58,515 nt of DNA. It comes from Armatimonadota bacterium (GTDB lineage: Bacteria > Armatimonadota > Fimbriimonadia > Fimbriimonadales > Fimbriimonadaceae). The stretch lies in assembly GCA_018268335.1 (NCBI GenBank), contig JAFDWT010000026.1, positions 1 through 58,515 on the forward strand, given 5' to 3'. Position 1 is the stretch's first letter, and each line of letters opens with the position of its first letter. The translations under genes and the position numbers were made by a program. A model generated the notes under the pieces. That model searched no databases, had not been told where the DNA came from, and was given only the letters and a program-made list of their open reading frames with translations. Below are positions 23,763 through 33,296 of this stretch, in pieces.

Positions 23763-25152
23763 CGACTTCCAGGGACGGCTGGCCCGCGAGCAGTTCTTGG
23801 GCCTTGATCGAGCGGGTGGTGGTGTCGAGCCGCTTGGCCTCGACGACCGCCTTGGTGACTGGCACACCAGCGTCCTTGAACCGCCTCGCAGCTGGCAGGA
23901 CGGTGCGCTCCAGCGACCCGCCCATGCTGTTGAAGTGGTCGACAGCACCTCCCAAACTCTTGCCGAGCTTCTCATAGTGCTCGGTCATCGTCGCCAAGGC
24001 GGCATAGAGTCGAGAAGCATCCTCCTGGATTTTCTTGGCCTCTGTCGCCAATCGCTCTTGCTGCCACCCGTAGGAAACGGCACGCAGAAGGGCGAGGAGA
24101 GTCGTCGGCGTCGCGATGATGACGTTGATGGCGATACAGTCTTCGACAAGGCTGGGCCGGATTTCGGCCGCCGACCGGAACGCGGACTCGGACGGAACGA
24201 ACATGACCACGAAATCCACCGCCTCCGACCGACGCGCATAGTCGCGCTTGTTCAGCGCCCTGGCGTGGTCATAGAGTTTGTTGGCGTGGTCGCGTACCAG
24301 AACTGGTGAAGGCTCGGCGTCGCCTTCCGCCGACTCGTGGGCGGCCAGGTGCGAGGGCATCGGCGCCTTGGAGTCGATGACCAATTCTCGCCCGCCCGGC
24401 ATGCGGACGACCGCGTCGGGCCGCTGGTTGCCCGTCTCGCCAGCCTGGGTCTCCTGCAGGAAGTAATCGACGTCTTTGTTGAGACCCGCCAGTTCAAATA
24501 CACGGGCCAAGACGAACTCGCCCCACCGACCGGCTTGTCCAGAGTCTTGCAGGGCCCGCACAAGCTTGGTGGTCTCGGTCGACAACTTGAGCTGGCTTTC
24601 ATCCAGTGCTGTGATCTTGCTGATCAACGCGCCATGGGATTCGTTGCGGGCCTTTTCGAGGTTCTTGGTCTCCTCGTCCAGCTTGGTCAGGCTGTCTTTG
24701 ACCGGCTCCAGGAGCCGTTCGATGCGCTGTCGACGTGACTCGTCCTCGCCCTCCAAGGCCTCTTTGTAACCATCAAAGACGGCCTTGACGTCCTTCTGCA
24801 TCGCCTCGCGCGACTCGGCCAGCGCGTCATTGGCGAGCTTGGCGAAGGCGTCTGTCATCGTCGCCTTGGCGGCCTCGTAGGCGTCGAGTTTCTCTTGGTG
24901 GTTTCTCTCGCGCTCGGCCAGTTCGGTCTCGAGACGTGTGACCGCTAGCCGGCTGTCGTTCAGGTCGGACTGGGCAGCGGTCAGGTCGGCGGTCGCTCCC
25001 TTGAGGCCCGCTTCGAGCTCGGCCAACCGCTGGTCGGCCGCTTCAAGCCGGACCATCAGCGACGACTCGCGCGCTCGGGCCAGGGCCCAGGTGACGACAC
25101 CGCCGACCGCAAGCCCGCCGACGACCCCGAGGGCGATCCAGACCCCTTCCAT
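23749..25152 (-). CDS. rmuC: DNA recombination protein RmuC
   Basis: 467 aa. An N-terminal membrane helix (IALGVVGGLAVGGVVTWALA) is followed by a long coiled coil (residues ~28-190). The RmuC nuclease-like domain has GRWGEFVLARVFELAGL, RPDAVVRMPGGRELVIDSKA, FVVMFVPSESAF, VIIATPTTLLALLRAVSYGW and then KIQEDASRLYAALATM. RmuC family proteins limit DNA inversions at short inverted repeats. It is transcribed alone and converges on the S1/P1 nuclease gene. Confidence 0.92.
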   Translation of the reverse strand: MEGVWIALGVVGGLAVGGVVTWALARARESSLMVRLEAADQRLAELEAGLKGATADLTAAQSDLNDSRLAVTRLETELAERERNHQEKLDAYEAAKATMTDAFAKLANDALAESREAMQKDVKAVFDGYKEALEGEDESRRQRIERLLEPVKDSLTKLDEETKNLEKARNESHGALISKITALDESQLKLSTETTKLVRALQDSGQAGRWGEFVLARVFELAGLNKDVDYFLQETQAGETGNQRPDAVVRMPGGRELVIDSKAPMPSHLAAHESAEGDAEPSPVLVRDHANKLYDHARALNKRDYARRSEAVDFVVMFVPSESAFRSAAEIRPSLVEDCIAINVIIATPTTLLALLRAVSYGWQQERLATEAKKIQEDASRLYAALATMTEHYEKLGKSLGGAVDHFNSMGGSLERTVLPAARRFKDAGVPVTKAVVEAKRLDTTTRSIKAQELLAGQPSLEVVSDP

Positions 25153-25204
25153 ACCTGGCCAGTATAACCTTGTCTGGTGGTTTTGGCGGGTACGCTTTCT
25201 TGCT

Positions 25205-26086
25205 GTGATTCAGGCACCGATCGACCGCCCCGGCCAGAAGCTGCGCGACATGATGTCCCGGGGGACAGTGGTGATGCCAGGTGCGTTCAGTGCCCTCAGC
25301 GCCCTAGCCGCCTACAAGCAAGGCGCCCAGGCCGTCTATCTCAGCGGAGGCGCAATCACAAACAACCTCGTCGGCGTCCCCGACATCGCGCTGGTCTCGC
25401 TGGAGGAGATGTCCGGTACCGCCGCCCGGGCCTGCCAGGTCGCGCCGGTCCCCGTCATCTGTGACGCCGACACCGGCTTTGGCGAGGTCTGGAACGTCGT
25501 CCGCACTGTCATCGAGATGGAGCGGGCCGGACTGGCTGGCATCCACTTGGAGGACCAGGTCAGCCCCAAGCGATGCGGCCACTTGGACGGCAAGGACGTC
25601 ATCCCGCGCCAGCAGATGGAGGCCAAGCTCCGCGCCGCGGTCTCTGCCAAGCGCGACCCGAGCTTCATCATCATCGCCCGCACCGACGCCCGGGGCGTCG
25701 AGGGGATGGAAGGCGCAATGGACCGGGCCAAAGCCTACGTCCAAGCCGGGGCCGACGCCATCTTCCCCGAGGGCCTGCAGAGCGAAGCCGAGTTCGAGGC
25801 GTTTCGCCAGGCTGTCGACGTGCCGCTGCTGGCCAACATGACGGAGTTCGGTAAGACACCACTCATCCCCGCGTCCCGCTTTGGCGAGCTGGGCTATCAA
25901 ATGGTCATCTTCCCCGTCACCGCCCTGCGAGTGATGCTCAGAGCTGTCGAGGATTTCTACGCTGAGCTCCTAGCGACCGGCACCCAGGCCGGGTGGATGG
26001 ACAAGATGCGCACCCGCGCGGAGTTGTATGCGACGGTCGACTACGACTCCTTCACGCGTCAGGACGCTGAGTGGTCGCAGGGCTGA
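25205..26086 (+). CDS. prpB: Methylisocitrate lyase (isocitrate lyase/PEP mutase family)
   Basis: 293 aa from GTG 25205, which gives the normal family length. Motifs: [23 protein letters not shown] (substrate loop), CDADTGFGE (Mg-binding Asp residues), [18 protein letters not shown] with the catalytic Cys, IIARTDAR, and NMTEFGKTP, which is typical of PrpB. It cleaves 2-methylisocitrate to pyruvate and succinate in propionate catabolism. A citrate/methylcitrate synthase gene lies 1.5 kb downstream, but no prpD is in the window. The 3' end overlaps the convergent transporter gene by 35 bases. Confidence 0.88.
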   Translation: MIQAPIDRPGQKLRDMMSRGTVVMPGAFSALSALAAYKQGAQAVYLSGGAITNNLVGVPDIALVSLEEMSGTAARACQVAPVPVICDADTGFGEVWNVVRTVIEMERAGLAGIHLEDQVSPKRCGHLDGKDVIPRQQMEAKLRAAVSAKRDPSFIIIARTDARGVEGMEGAMDRAKAYVQAGADAIFPEGLQSEAEFEAFRQAVDVPLLANMTEFGKTPLIPASRFGELGYQMVIFPVTALRVMLRAVEDFYAELLATGTQAGWMDKMRTRAELYATVDYDSFTRQDAEWSQG

Positions 26087-27437
26087 TCGCAGTTGGCTCG
26101 GGCTTGGCCCAGCCGGTGATCGTGTTGTAGAGCAGATAGACGTTCAGCGCGATGATGACGGTCGCCGTCGTCCAGCCGATGACCTTGGTCAGTGGCTTGT
26201 TGGCAAACGAACCCATCAGCTTCTTGTCACCCGTGAACATCAGCAGCGGCACGATCGCAAATGGCAACTGAAGGCTCAAGATGACCTGGCTGAACACCAA
26301 GAGGTCGGTCACCTTGGACTCGCCATAGACACTGAGGATAATGATCGTCGGCACGATGGCGATTACGCGCGTGACGAGCCGCCGCGCCCAGCCGGGCAGG
26401 CGGAATTGGAGGAATCCCTCCATCACGATCTGGCCCGCGAGCGTGCCTGTGATCGTGGCGTTCTGGCCGCTGGCCAAAAGCGCGATGGCGAAGAGGAGTG
26501 ACGCCGCCGACACGCCGATGACTGGTGTCAAAAGTTGGTACGCCTTGTCGATCTCGGTCACGTCGTGCTTGCCGTAGAAGGCCGAGGCCGAGACAATGAG
26601 GATGCCGGCGTTGACAAACAGGGCGAAAAGCAATGCAAGGTTCGAGTCCCACGTCGCGTACTTCAGGGCCTGCTTCTTCGAGGCTTCGTCGGTTTCCACT
26701 GCCCGCGTCTGGACGATGCTGGAGTGCAGGTACAGGTTGTGCGGCATCACCGTCGCCCCTAGGATGCCGATGGCGATGTAGAGAGCCTTCGGGTCGGTGA
26801 TGATCTGCGACGAAGGGATGAAGCCGCGCGCGACTCCGGCCCAGTCCGGCCTGGACCAAAGGACGACGAGGGCAAAGCATCCGCCGACAGCCAAGACCAA
26901 GCACGCGACAAGGGCCTCCAGCACTCTGAACCGCCGACCTTGCAAGAGCAGGACGACGAGAACGTCGGCCGCCGTCAGGACGACACCCCAGATCAATGGG
27001 ATGCCAAACAGGAGCTTGAGCGCGATCGCCGAACCCAGGAGTTCGGCCAGGTCGCAGGCGGTGATCGCCAGTTCGCACAAAACCCACAAGACTCGCGAGA
27101 CCCAGGGGGCGTACTGGTCGCGGCAGGCCTGGGCCAGGTCACGCCCGGCGACGATGCCGAGCTTGGCGCAGAGCGACTGCAGGAACATCGCCGCGAAGTT
27201 GCTGAGCAGGATGACCGCCAGCAAGAGGTAGCCGAACTGGCTGCCGCCGGCCAGGTCGGTCGCCCAGTTGCCAGGGTCCATGTAGCCGACCGCCACTAGG
27301 TAGCCGGGGCCCGCAAAGGCGAGGAAGCGCTTGAGCCCTTTCAGGCCCGAGACGCCGACTGTCCGATAGGATTCGGGCAACGACGGCATCGACGGCTTGC
27401 GCCGCCAACCGTCCGCGAAACCCGGGATCCAAGACAT
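26052..27437 (-). CDS. mntH: Nramp-family divalent metal ion transporter
   Basis: 461 aa with about 11 membrane helices. The metal-binding motif of TM1 is present ([11 protein letters not shown]), as is the TM6 motif ([19 protein letters not shown]). Nramp proteins import Mn2+ or Fe2+ with protons across the inner membrane. [21 protein letters not shown] is the TM8-9 region shared by bacterial MntH. It is monocistronic on the minus strand between prpB and the citrate synthase gene. Confidence 0.92.
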   Translation of the reverse strand: MSWIPGFADGWRRKPSMPSLPESYRTVGVSGLKGLKRFLAFAGPGYLVAVGYMDPGNWATDLAGGSQFGYLLLAVILLSNFAAMFLQSLCAKLGIVAGRDLAQACRDQYAPWVSRVLWVLCELAITACDLAELLGSAIALKLLFGIPLIWGVVLTAADVLVVLLLQGRRFRVLEALVACLVLAVGGCFALVVLWSRPDWAGVARGFIPSSQIITDPKALYIAIGILGATVMPHNLYLHSSIVQTRAVETDEASKKQALKYATWDSNLALLFALFVNAGILIVSASAFYGKHDVTEIDKAYQLLTPVIGVSAASLLFAIALLASGQNATITGTLAGQIVMEGFLQFRLPGWARRLVTRVIAIVPTIIILSVYGESKVTDLLVFSQVILSLQLPFAIVPLLMFTGDKKLMGSFANKPLTKVIGWTTATVIIALNVYLLYNTITGWAKPEPTAISPATTQRPDA

Positions 27438-27623
27438 TGGTGCGATCTTACCATAGGCTAAATCACTTTGCCGTGCCTATTTTGTCAAAAAGGGGCCAGG
27501 ACCCCAGGTTGAAGTCGCAGGTAACATCCATCCGATATTTACTTTGGTCCGGCGACCGGACGTCGAAGGCGGCAACGAGCCGCCGTGTGGGGGTCGCCCG
27601 ACCGGGAAAAAGGCGGAAATGCC

Positions 27624-28766
27624 ATGAGCGCGACCATGTATCCGAACTACAGCCCCGGCCTCGAAGGCGTGATCGGCGGCATCACCACGATCAGCGACAT
27701 CATCAGCGAAACCAGCACGCTGGTCTACCGCGGTTACAACGTCCACGACCTGGCGAGCCACGGCTCCTTCGAAGAGACGGCCTACCTCCTGCTCTTCGGC
27801 CACCTGCCCGACCGCAAGGAACTCGAATCGTTCATGGCCACCCTGGCCGCCGAGCGCGAAGTGCCCGCCCAGGTCTACACCGCTCTGCAGCAACTCCCGC
27901 CGTCGACCCACCCGATGGATATCGCCCGGCTCGGCTTTGCCGCCTATGCCCCGTTCGACCCGGACTACAACGAGCCAGCCACGAACCACGACGCGAATCT
28001 GCGCAAGGCTGTCCGTATCGTCGCCAAGGCGAGCACGATCGTCGGCAACGGTCACCGCATTCGCACAGGCAAAGCGCCCCTCGCCCCCAAGCCCGAACAC
28101 ACGATCGCCCAGAACTTCCTGTACCTCGTGAACGGGGTCGAGCCCGACGCCGAAACGGCCCACGTCATGGACTCGTCCTTGACGCTCTATGCCGAACATG
28201 GTTTTAACGCCTCGACCTTCGCCTGCCGCGTCTGCGTCGCCACCCTGAGCGACCTCTACAGCGGCATCTGCGCCGGCATCGGCACTCTGCGCGGCCCGCT
28301 CCATGGCGGCGCCAACGAAGAGGCTATGCACATGCTGCAGAAGATCGGCACGCCCGACAAGGCCGACGCCTGGATCCACAATGCCCTGGCCAACAAGGAC
28401 AAGATCATGGGATTTGGGCACCGCGAGTACAAGAAACAAGACCCGCGCGCCATCTACATGACCAAAGTCGCCAAGGCCCTGGGCGAGAAGACTGGTGACA
28501 CCAAGTGGGGCCAAATCGCCGACATCCTGGAGAATGTCATGGCGACCGAGAAGAACATCCACCCGAACGTGGACTTCCCGGCTGCCTACGCCTACTATTT
28601 GCTGGGCATTCCCATCGACCTCTACACGCCGATCTTCGTCGTGGCCCGCACGAGCGGCTGGACTGCGCACATGGTCGAGCAACTGGACAACAACCGCTTG
28701 ATCCGACCAAAGTGCATCTATGAAGGACCGACCAGCGAAACCTGGGTGCCGGTCGACGAGCGGTAA
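27624..28766 (+). CDS. Citrate synthase / 2-methylcitrate synthase
   Basis: 380 aa, starting at the ATG after AAAAAGGCGG. Active-site residues of the family are all visible: LYAEHGFNASTF, RGPLHGGANEEAM, GFGHREYKKQDPRA and HPNVDFPAAYAYYLLGIP with the catalytic Asp. It condenses acetyl-CoA or propionyl-CoA with oxaloacetate. Short type-II-like enzymes of this size are often bifunctional, and the nearby prpB makes a methylcitrate role plausible; sequence alone cannot decide. I therefore leave the symbol blank. Confidence 0.9.
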   Translation: MSATMYPNYSPGLEGVIGGITTISDIISETSTLVYRGYNVHDLASHGSFEETAYLLLFGHLPDRKELESFMATLAAEREVPAQVYTALQQLPPSTHPMDIARLGFAAYAPFDPDYNEPATNHDANLRKAVRIVAKASTIVGNGHRIRTGKAPLAPKPEHTIAQNFLYLVNGVEPDAETAHVMDSSLTLYAEHGFNASTFACRVCVATLSDLYSGICAGIGTLRGPLHGGANEEAMHMLQKIGTPDKADAWIHNALANKDKIMGFGHREYKKQDPRAIYMTKVAKALGEKTGDTKWGQIADILENVMATEKNIHPNVDFPAAYAYYLLGIPIDLYTPIFVVARTSGWTAHMVEQLDNNRLIRPKCIYEGPTSETWVPVDER

Positions 28767-28785
28767 GACGCCTCGTGACACTGCG

Positions 28786-28823
28786 ATAAGACATATAGGT
28801 CATATCTGACCTATATGTCTTAT
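28786..28823. terminator. Perfect 17-bp hairpin after the citrate synthase gene
   Basis: ATAAGACATATAGGTCA - TATC - TGACCTATATGTCTTAT has no mismatch. It begins 20 bases after the citrate synthase stop and ends 30 bases before the M28 peptidase start. It is AT-rich in a GC-rich neighbourhood and is followed by TTGCTTG, a poor T tract. It could be a bidirectional terminator, or an operator for the downstream gene because of its symmetry. Confidence 0.5.
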
Positions 28824-28852
28824 TTGCTTGTAGACCGGCCACAATCACCTGC

Positions 28853-29869
28853 ATGAAGCCGATCCTCTTGGCCGCCGCGCTGATCGCCCTCGCCCCGGCC
28901 GCCGAGCAAGTCCCGCCTGCCAGCGCCAACTATCTGCGCGCCCATGAGAAGTTCCTCGCCAGCGACCTGCTGGAGGGCCGTGGCACACCGAGCCGGGGCC
29001 TGGACATCGCCGCCCAGTACATCGCCAGCGAATTCGAGAAGTACGGCCTCAAGCCAGCAGTGGGCGACAGCTACTTCCAAGAGACCACTTACACCAGCCG
29101 CCGCCAGGGCGTCGAAGGCAAGGTGCGCAATGTCATCGGCGTCCTGACGGGCAGCGACCCTAAGCTCAAGGACACCTATGTCCTCGTCACCGCCCACTAC
29201 GACCATCTGGGCATGCGAAAGAAGGAGAACCCCGAGCCCGGCGAGGACCTGATCTTCAACGGCGCCAACGACGACGGCAGCGGCACTGCCGGTGTCATGG
29301 AGTGCGCCCGCATTCTCAGCCAGATGAAGACCAAGCCCAAGCGCAGCATCGTCTTCATGTGCTTCTGGGGCGAGGAAGAGGGCCTGCGAGGCAGCGCGTA
29401 CTACGGCAAAAACCCCGTCTTCCCTCTGGCGGCGACGACTGCCCAAATCAATCTGGAACAGATCGGCCGCAGCGACAGCGACGAGGGCGTCAAGAAGGCC
29501 GGGTTCAACATCACCGGCGCGACCTTCACCGACCTGCCCCAGATGATCGCCAAGGCGGCCGCCACCGTCGGCGTCAAGTACATCGAAGACCCCCAGCACA
29601 GCGACGCCTACTTCATGGCCAGCGACAACGGGGCCCTGGCCCTGGTCGGCGTCCCCGCCCACACGATCAGCGTCGCCTATGGGTATCCCGATTACCACCG
29701 GGTCGGCGACCATTGGGACAAGCTCGACTATCCCAACTTCGCCGTGGTCGTCCGGGCCGCCGCGACCGCTGCCTACGCGGTGGCCGACTCGACCGCCGAG
29801 CCCAAGTGGAACGCGGCCAACCCCAAGGCCAAGCGCTACGCCGAGGCCCGGGCGAAGGGCGGCGGCTAG
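28853..29869 (+). CDS. M28-family zinc aminopeptidase, exported
   Basis: 338 aa with a signal peptide (ILLAAALIALAPAAEQ). Zinc-site motifs of M28 appear in order: VTAHYDHLG (His, Asp), NGANDDGSGTAGVME (bridging Asp), FWGEEEGLRGS (catalytic Glu-Glu), QIGRSDSDEG and a late YPDYHRVGDHW (His ligand). These enzymes release N-terminal residues from peptides in the periplasm or outside. The next gene, speE, starts 14 bases later, so they may share a transcript. Confidence 0.92.
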   Translation: MKPILLAAALIALAPAAEQVPPASANYLRAHEKFLASDLLEGRGTPSRGLDIAAQYIASEFEKYGLKPAVGDSYFQETTYTSRRQGVEGKVRNVIGVLTGSDPKLKDTYVLVTAHYDHLGMRKKENPEPGEDLIFNGANDDGSGTAGVMECARILSQMKTKPKRSIVFMCFWGEEEGLRGSAYYGKNPVFPLAATTAQINLEQIGRSDSDEGVKKAGFNITGATFTDLPQMIAKAAATVGVKYIEDPQHSDAYFMASDNGALALVGVPAHTISVAYGYPDYHRVGDHWDKLDYPNFAVVVRAAATAAYAVADSTAEPKWNAANPKAKRYAEARAKGGG

Positions 29870-29883
29870 GGTTCAATCCCCCC

Positions 29884-30705
29884 GTGCCCCGCATCCTCGA
29901 CTATCCGATCCGCAGCGGCTACTTCGCCCACCGTGTCCAGGTCGAGGAGACGGTCTGCGACGTCCGCACTCCGTTCCAAAGAGTCGAGGTCGTCGAGACG
30001 GTCGAGTTCGGCCGGATGCTGTTGCTCGACGGCCACATCCAGCTGGCCACCCGCGACGAGCACGCCTACCACGAGGCGCTTGTCCAAGTGCCCCTGCTCA
30101 CTGTCCGTCAGCCCAAACGCGCCCTGGTCGTCGGCGGCGGCGACGGCGGCGTCCTCCGCGAGATCTGCCGCCACCCGAGCATCGAGCAGGTCGACATGGT
30201 CGAAATCGACGGCCAGGTCGTAGATCTGGCCAAGCAGCATCTTCCTTCCCTGAGCGACGGCGCCTTCGACGACCCACGCGTCAACCTCGTCGTAGGCGAC
30301 GCCTTCCCCTGGGTCGCGGCTTGCCCCCACCAGTACGACCTGATCGTCGTTGACGCCACCGACACCTACGAGGACGAAGAAGGCGAGTTGAGCGAGATGC
30401 TCTTCACCGAGACTTTCTATCGCGACTGTCTCCGACTATTGTCGGACGACGGCTTCGTCGTCACCCAGGCCGACAACCCGATGTACTGCCCGTACAGCCT
30501 TGACGCAGTCGTCGAATCCTTCGAGAAGGTCTTCCCACGCGTCGGCCACTATTGGGGACTCGTCCCTTCGTTCGGCGGGTTCTCCGCCTACTGCTGGGCC
30601 AGCAAGGGCGCTGCGCCTGCCACGGCGATGCCCGCCAACAAGCTAGGGCTCCGCTACCTCAGCGAGACCACGTACAGCCTCGGATCAGGCCCGCTACCTT
30701 TCTAG
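29884..30705 (+). CDS. speE: Polyamine aminopropyltransferase (spermidine synthase)
   Basis: 273 aa from GTG 29884, which gives the usual family length. An N-terminal beta domain (VEVVETVEFGRMLLLDGHIQ, EHAYHEALVQVPL) precedes the Rossmann-like core: VVGGGDGGVLREICRHPSIE, VEIDGQVVDLAKQHLP and NLVVGDAFPWV. LIVVDATDTYEDEEGELSE replaces the more common DSTDPxGP loop. It transfers the aminopropyl group of decarboxylated SAM to putrescine. The altered acceptor loop could mean a different amine substrate; that is inference. Confidence 0.87.
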   Translation: MPRILDYPIRSGYFAHRVQVEETVCDVRTPFQRVEVVETVEFGRMLLLDGHIQLATRDEHAYHEALVQVPLLTVRQPKRALVVGGGDGGVLREICRHPSIEQVDMVEIDGQVVDLAKQHLPSLSDGAFDDPRVNLVVGDAFPWVAACPHQYDLIVVDATDTYEDEEGELSEMLFTETFYRDCLRLLSDDGFVVTQADNPMYCPYSLDAVVESFEKVFPRVGHYWGLVPSFGGFSAYCWASKGAAPATAMPANKLGLRYLSETTYSLGSGPLPF

Positions 30706-30794
30706 CTAGTCACGCTCCCAGTTTCGCGCGGAATCCGTGCCCTTACCTGGATCGCCCTCGCTGCCGCAGGGCAAAAGCCATCTCAGGTGCGAGG

Positions 30795-31502
30795 ATGAAG
30801 CGCGCGATTTTTTGTTTGGCCCTCTTGGTGAGCGGGTTGGCCACCGCAACGACTGGCGGTGGCAAAGCCCTGCCGTCGATGACCCACCCGAGCTGGGTGC
30901 GAGCCTACGACCGGGCCAGCGAGGCCGTCGCCAAACAGGATTTCAACAAGGCCCTCGCCTTCTTGAACGGCGGCATCTACGACAAGGGTGTGACGATCTC
31001 CCTCGACACCTCCAGCTGCCCGGGCCAAGTGGACAAAGTCAGTGCCGCGGCCAAGCGCGCCCTAGCGGCTTGGAAAAAAGTCTTGGGCACCGACTGCCCC
31101 GTGCGACTGCTGCCCAATGACGCCCAGGCTGACCTGTCGCTCACTGTGGTCAAGTCGATCCCCCAAGAAGGTGACGCGCTCGGCCTGATCGAACTCAAGA
31201 AGTCGTACGCTTGGAGCGCCGGTTCCTATCGCCACTCCAGCTCGGGCAAGATCAACATCTTGACCTCCTACGAGGGCAGCAAGCTCGATGATGACGAGCT
31301 CACCGAGGTCATTTGCCACGAGATGGGACACCTGCTCGGGCTGGCCGACCTGGACCACACTGGCTTCCTGATGGGCCCTCTCGTCCGGCACGAGTCCGTT
31401 GTCGGGCCAACCCAGGAGGAAGGACGCGCCGTGATCGCCATCCGGCAACGGTTCCGCGAGATGATCGACGACATCCACCAAACGGCGAGGCGCTCAGCCT
31501 GA
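30795..31502 (+). CDS. Matrixin-like secreted zinc metalloprotease
   Basis: 235 aa from the ATG that begins a signal peptide (IFCLALLVSGLATATTG). The catalytic zinc motif HEMGHLLGLADLDHTG fits HExxHxxGxxD, with GFLMGPL as the Met-turn. The matrixin-type fold is also suggested by KINILTSYEGSKLDDDELTEV ahead of it. It is likely exported; the substrate is unknown. It overlaps the next small gene by one base (TGATG). Confidence 0.8.
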   Translation: MKRAIFCLALLVSGLATATTGGGKALPSMTHPSWVRAYDRASEAVAKQDFNKALAFLNGGIYDKGVTISLDTSSCPGQVDKVSAAAKRALAAWKKVLGTDCPVRLLPNDAQADLSLTVVKSIPQEGDALGLIELKKSYAWSAGSYRHSSSGKINILTSYEGSKLDDDELTEVICHEMGHLLGLADLDHTGFLMGPLVRHESVVGPTQEEGRAVIAIRQRFREMIDDIHQTARRSA

Positions 31503-31699
31503 TGTCCGACCGTACTGGTCCAGACATGGACAAGGTCTTGGCGAGCTTGCGTCGATTAGAGGCTCGCATTAGTGAGGCGGTTCGTGCCGCAGAAGAGGTC
31601 TACCCTGCAGATCAATCCAAGCACCCCGCGACGACGCCATACGGCGTCACCCTGTGCGAAGGGCCGAATCCGCAGGGCCCACTCAACCTGAGTGCCTGA
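31502..31699 (+). CDS. Small hypothetical protein coupled to the matrixin-like gene
   Basis: 65 aa. The ATG overlaps the preceding stop. The N-terminal half is a likely coil (MDKVLASLRRLEARISEAVR); the rest is Pro-rich (GPNPQGPLNLSA). No family is recognised. Support comes from the stop-start overlap and unbroken coding character. Confidence 0.45.
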   Translation: MSDRTGPDMDKVLASLRRLEARISEAVRAAEEVYPADQSKHPATTPYGVTLCEGPNPQGPLNLSA

Positions 31700-31736
31700 C
31701 CGTTTTGCCGCCGAAGGATTTGGTACCCTTAACAAT

Positions 31737-32171
31737 ATGCCCGCCGAACGCCTTGGTCCGCGCGTCGCCTCGGTCTACGAGCTCCAGTCCGCGTGGATGA
31801 GTCCCCGCCTGCGCACACTCGGCGTCAGCTGGACCACGTTCCAGCTCTTGGCCTCAGTCCACGCTGCTGGTGACCAGGCTTCGCAGGTGGAGGTCGCCAA
31901 GCGGATCGGTGTTTCTCCCGCGACGCTGAGCGAATCGGTCCGCGACCATGTCGCCAAAGGCCTGATCGAGCAGGTCGCCTCGGAGGGCGACCGTCGGGTC
32001 AAGATTCTTCGGCTGACGAAGAAGGCCACCAAGATTTACGGCGAGATCGCGGCGCTCGTTCAGGAATGCGAGGAGATCATGGTCCGAGGACTGTCTGCAA
32101 AAGATGTGGAGAGTTCGGCGAAAACCCTAGACCAAATGATCCAGAAACTAGAACGTGCCCTGGACGGCTGA
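31737..32171 (+). CDS. MarR-family transcriptional regulator
   Basis: 144 aa from the ATG at 31737. The winged-helix core is visible: WTTFQLLASVHAAGDQASQ, VEVAKRIGVSPATLSESVRD (recognition helix), HVAKGLIEQVASEGDRRVKI (wing), with LTKKATKIYGEIAALVQE as the dimerisation helix. MarR proteins typically repress neighbouring genes and respond to small phenolic ligands. No divergent partner exists; the next gene downstream, 32261-32629, is a possible target. Confidence 0.82.
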   Translation: MPAERLGPRVASVYELQSAWMSPRLRTLGVSWTTFQLLASVHAAGDQASQVEVAKRIGVSPATLSESVRDHVAKGLIEQVASEGDRRVKILRLTKKATKIYGEIAALVQECEEIMVRGLSAKDVESSAKTLDQMIQKLERALDG

Positions 32172-32260
32172 CCAAAATAGAACAGTCGAAGACGATTGAG
32201 GCTTTTTTTGAGTCTCTATACGTTTTCCACACGTCTCTTTTCCTAAGCAGGTCAGCCCAT

Positions 32261-32629
32261 ATGGTGCGAATCGTCGGAGTGCAAAGGTCCCTTGATGTGG
32301 CGCAGGAGTTCATCCTCCTGCAAAACCAAGGTGCCATGCGCGTCTGCCTCCGAGGACACGCCGTCATGGCAGAAAGCGCTCTTGGCACCGACTCGCCTGC
32401 CGCCGCCTTCGTGATCCCGGATGTCATCGACTTGATGCCCGGTCAATACGCCCTGGTCCGCACTGGCCGCGGGCGCGCCAAGTGGAGCCATACCGAAGAC
32501 GGCCTGCACATCTACTACACCTACATGGGCCGCGACCTGCCCATTTGGGCTGGCCAAGAGGGCCCGTTCCACCTGCTGGCTCCCCAGCACAGCTACTGCG
32601 ACCAAATCCGCGAAGTCGTCGCCGTCTAG
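32261..32629 (+). CDS. Hypothetical protein
   Basis: 122 aa from the ATG in CCCATATGGTG. It lacks a signal peptide or TM segment and appears strand-rich (VRIVGVQRSLDVAQEFILLQ, MRVCLRGHAVM, GQYALVRTGRGRAKWSH, DGLHIYYTYMGRDLPIW). No family is recognised. A longer in-frame extension overlaps marR and has no start-site support. Confidence 0.55.
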   Translation: MVRIVGVQRSLDVAQEFILLQNQGAMRVCLRGHAVMAESALGTDSPAAAFVIPDVIDLMPGQYALVRTGRGRAKWSHTEDGLHIYYTYMGRDLPIWAGQEGPFHLLAPQHSYCDQIREVVAV

Positions 32630-32686
32630 TTTTGGGAGTGCGCGAGCTCGCTCGCTCTTTGCATGCCGCGGGCTTGCCCGCACTCA

Positions 32687-33286
32687 CTATTCCCCAGCGT
32701 TAGCTAACCGCGAAGCCGCGTCAAACCCTTCGCGGAGCCAAAGCTCCAGGGCCTGGATGCACCGCGCGACCGCATCGTCGATGTCCGTCCGTTCGTCCGG
32801 GTGGAAACGGCTGAGCACATGGTCGACGGTCGCGTCGCCGGGCCTACCGATACCGATTTTCAGTCGCGGATACTCGGTCGTCCCTAGGGACTCGATCAGC
32901 GACTTGTGCCCGTTGTGTCCGCCGGAGCTGCCTTTGGCCCGCATCCGCACCTTGCCGGTGGGGAGGTCCAGGTCGTCAGCGACCACCAGGATGTCCTCGG
33001 GCTGGATGCCGTAGTGCTTGGCGATCGGCGCGACGGCCCGGCCACTGAGGTTCATGTAGGTCAGCGGCTTGACCAAAGCGACCGCCACGCCGGAGACCTC
33101 CCCGAGACCAAGCTGAGCCTGATGCCGCATGATGTCCAGCTTGACTTTGTGTTTTGCCGCCAGCGCCTCGACGACGTCGAACCCGACGTTGTGCCGCGTA
33201 CGCTTGTATTGCGGCCCCGGGTTGCCCAGACCGACTATCAGGCGGACGGGGTGGACGGCCGGTTGCTTCTTGCGGAGGAACGCCAT
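32687..33286 (-). CDS. pth: Peptidyl-tRNA hydrolase
   Basis: 199 aa from the ATG preceded by GGGGAGGG. Family motifs: LIVGLGNPGPQYKRTRHNVG with the catalytic His, KPLTYMNLSG, VVADDLDLPTGKVRMRAKGS and GGHNGHKSLIESLGT. It recycles peptidyl-tRNAs dropped by stalled ribosomes. It is the last gene of the minus-strand operon that begins with the dCMP deaminase, 10 bases after uppP. Confidence 0.97.
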   Translation of the reverse strand: MAFLRKKQPAVHPVRLIVGLGNPGPQYKRTRHNVGFDVVEALAAKHKVKLDIMRHQAQLGLGEVSGVAVALVKPLTYMNLSGRAVAPIAKHYGIQPEDILVVADDLDLPTGKVRMRAKGSSGGHNGHKSLIESLGTTEYPRLKIGIGRPGDATVDHVLSRFHPDERTDIDDAVARCIQALELWLREGFDAASRLANAGE

Positions 33287-33296
33287 GTCCCTCCCC

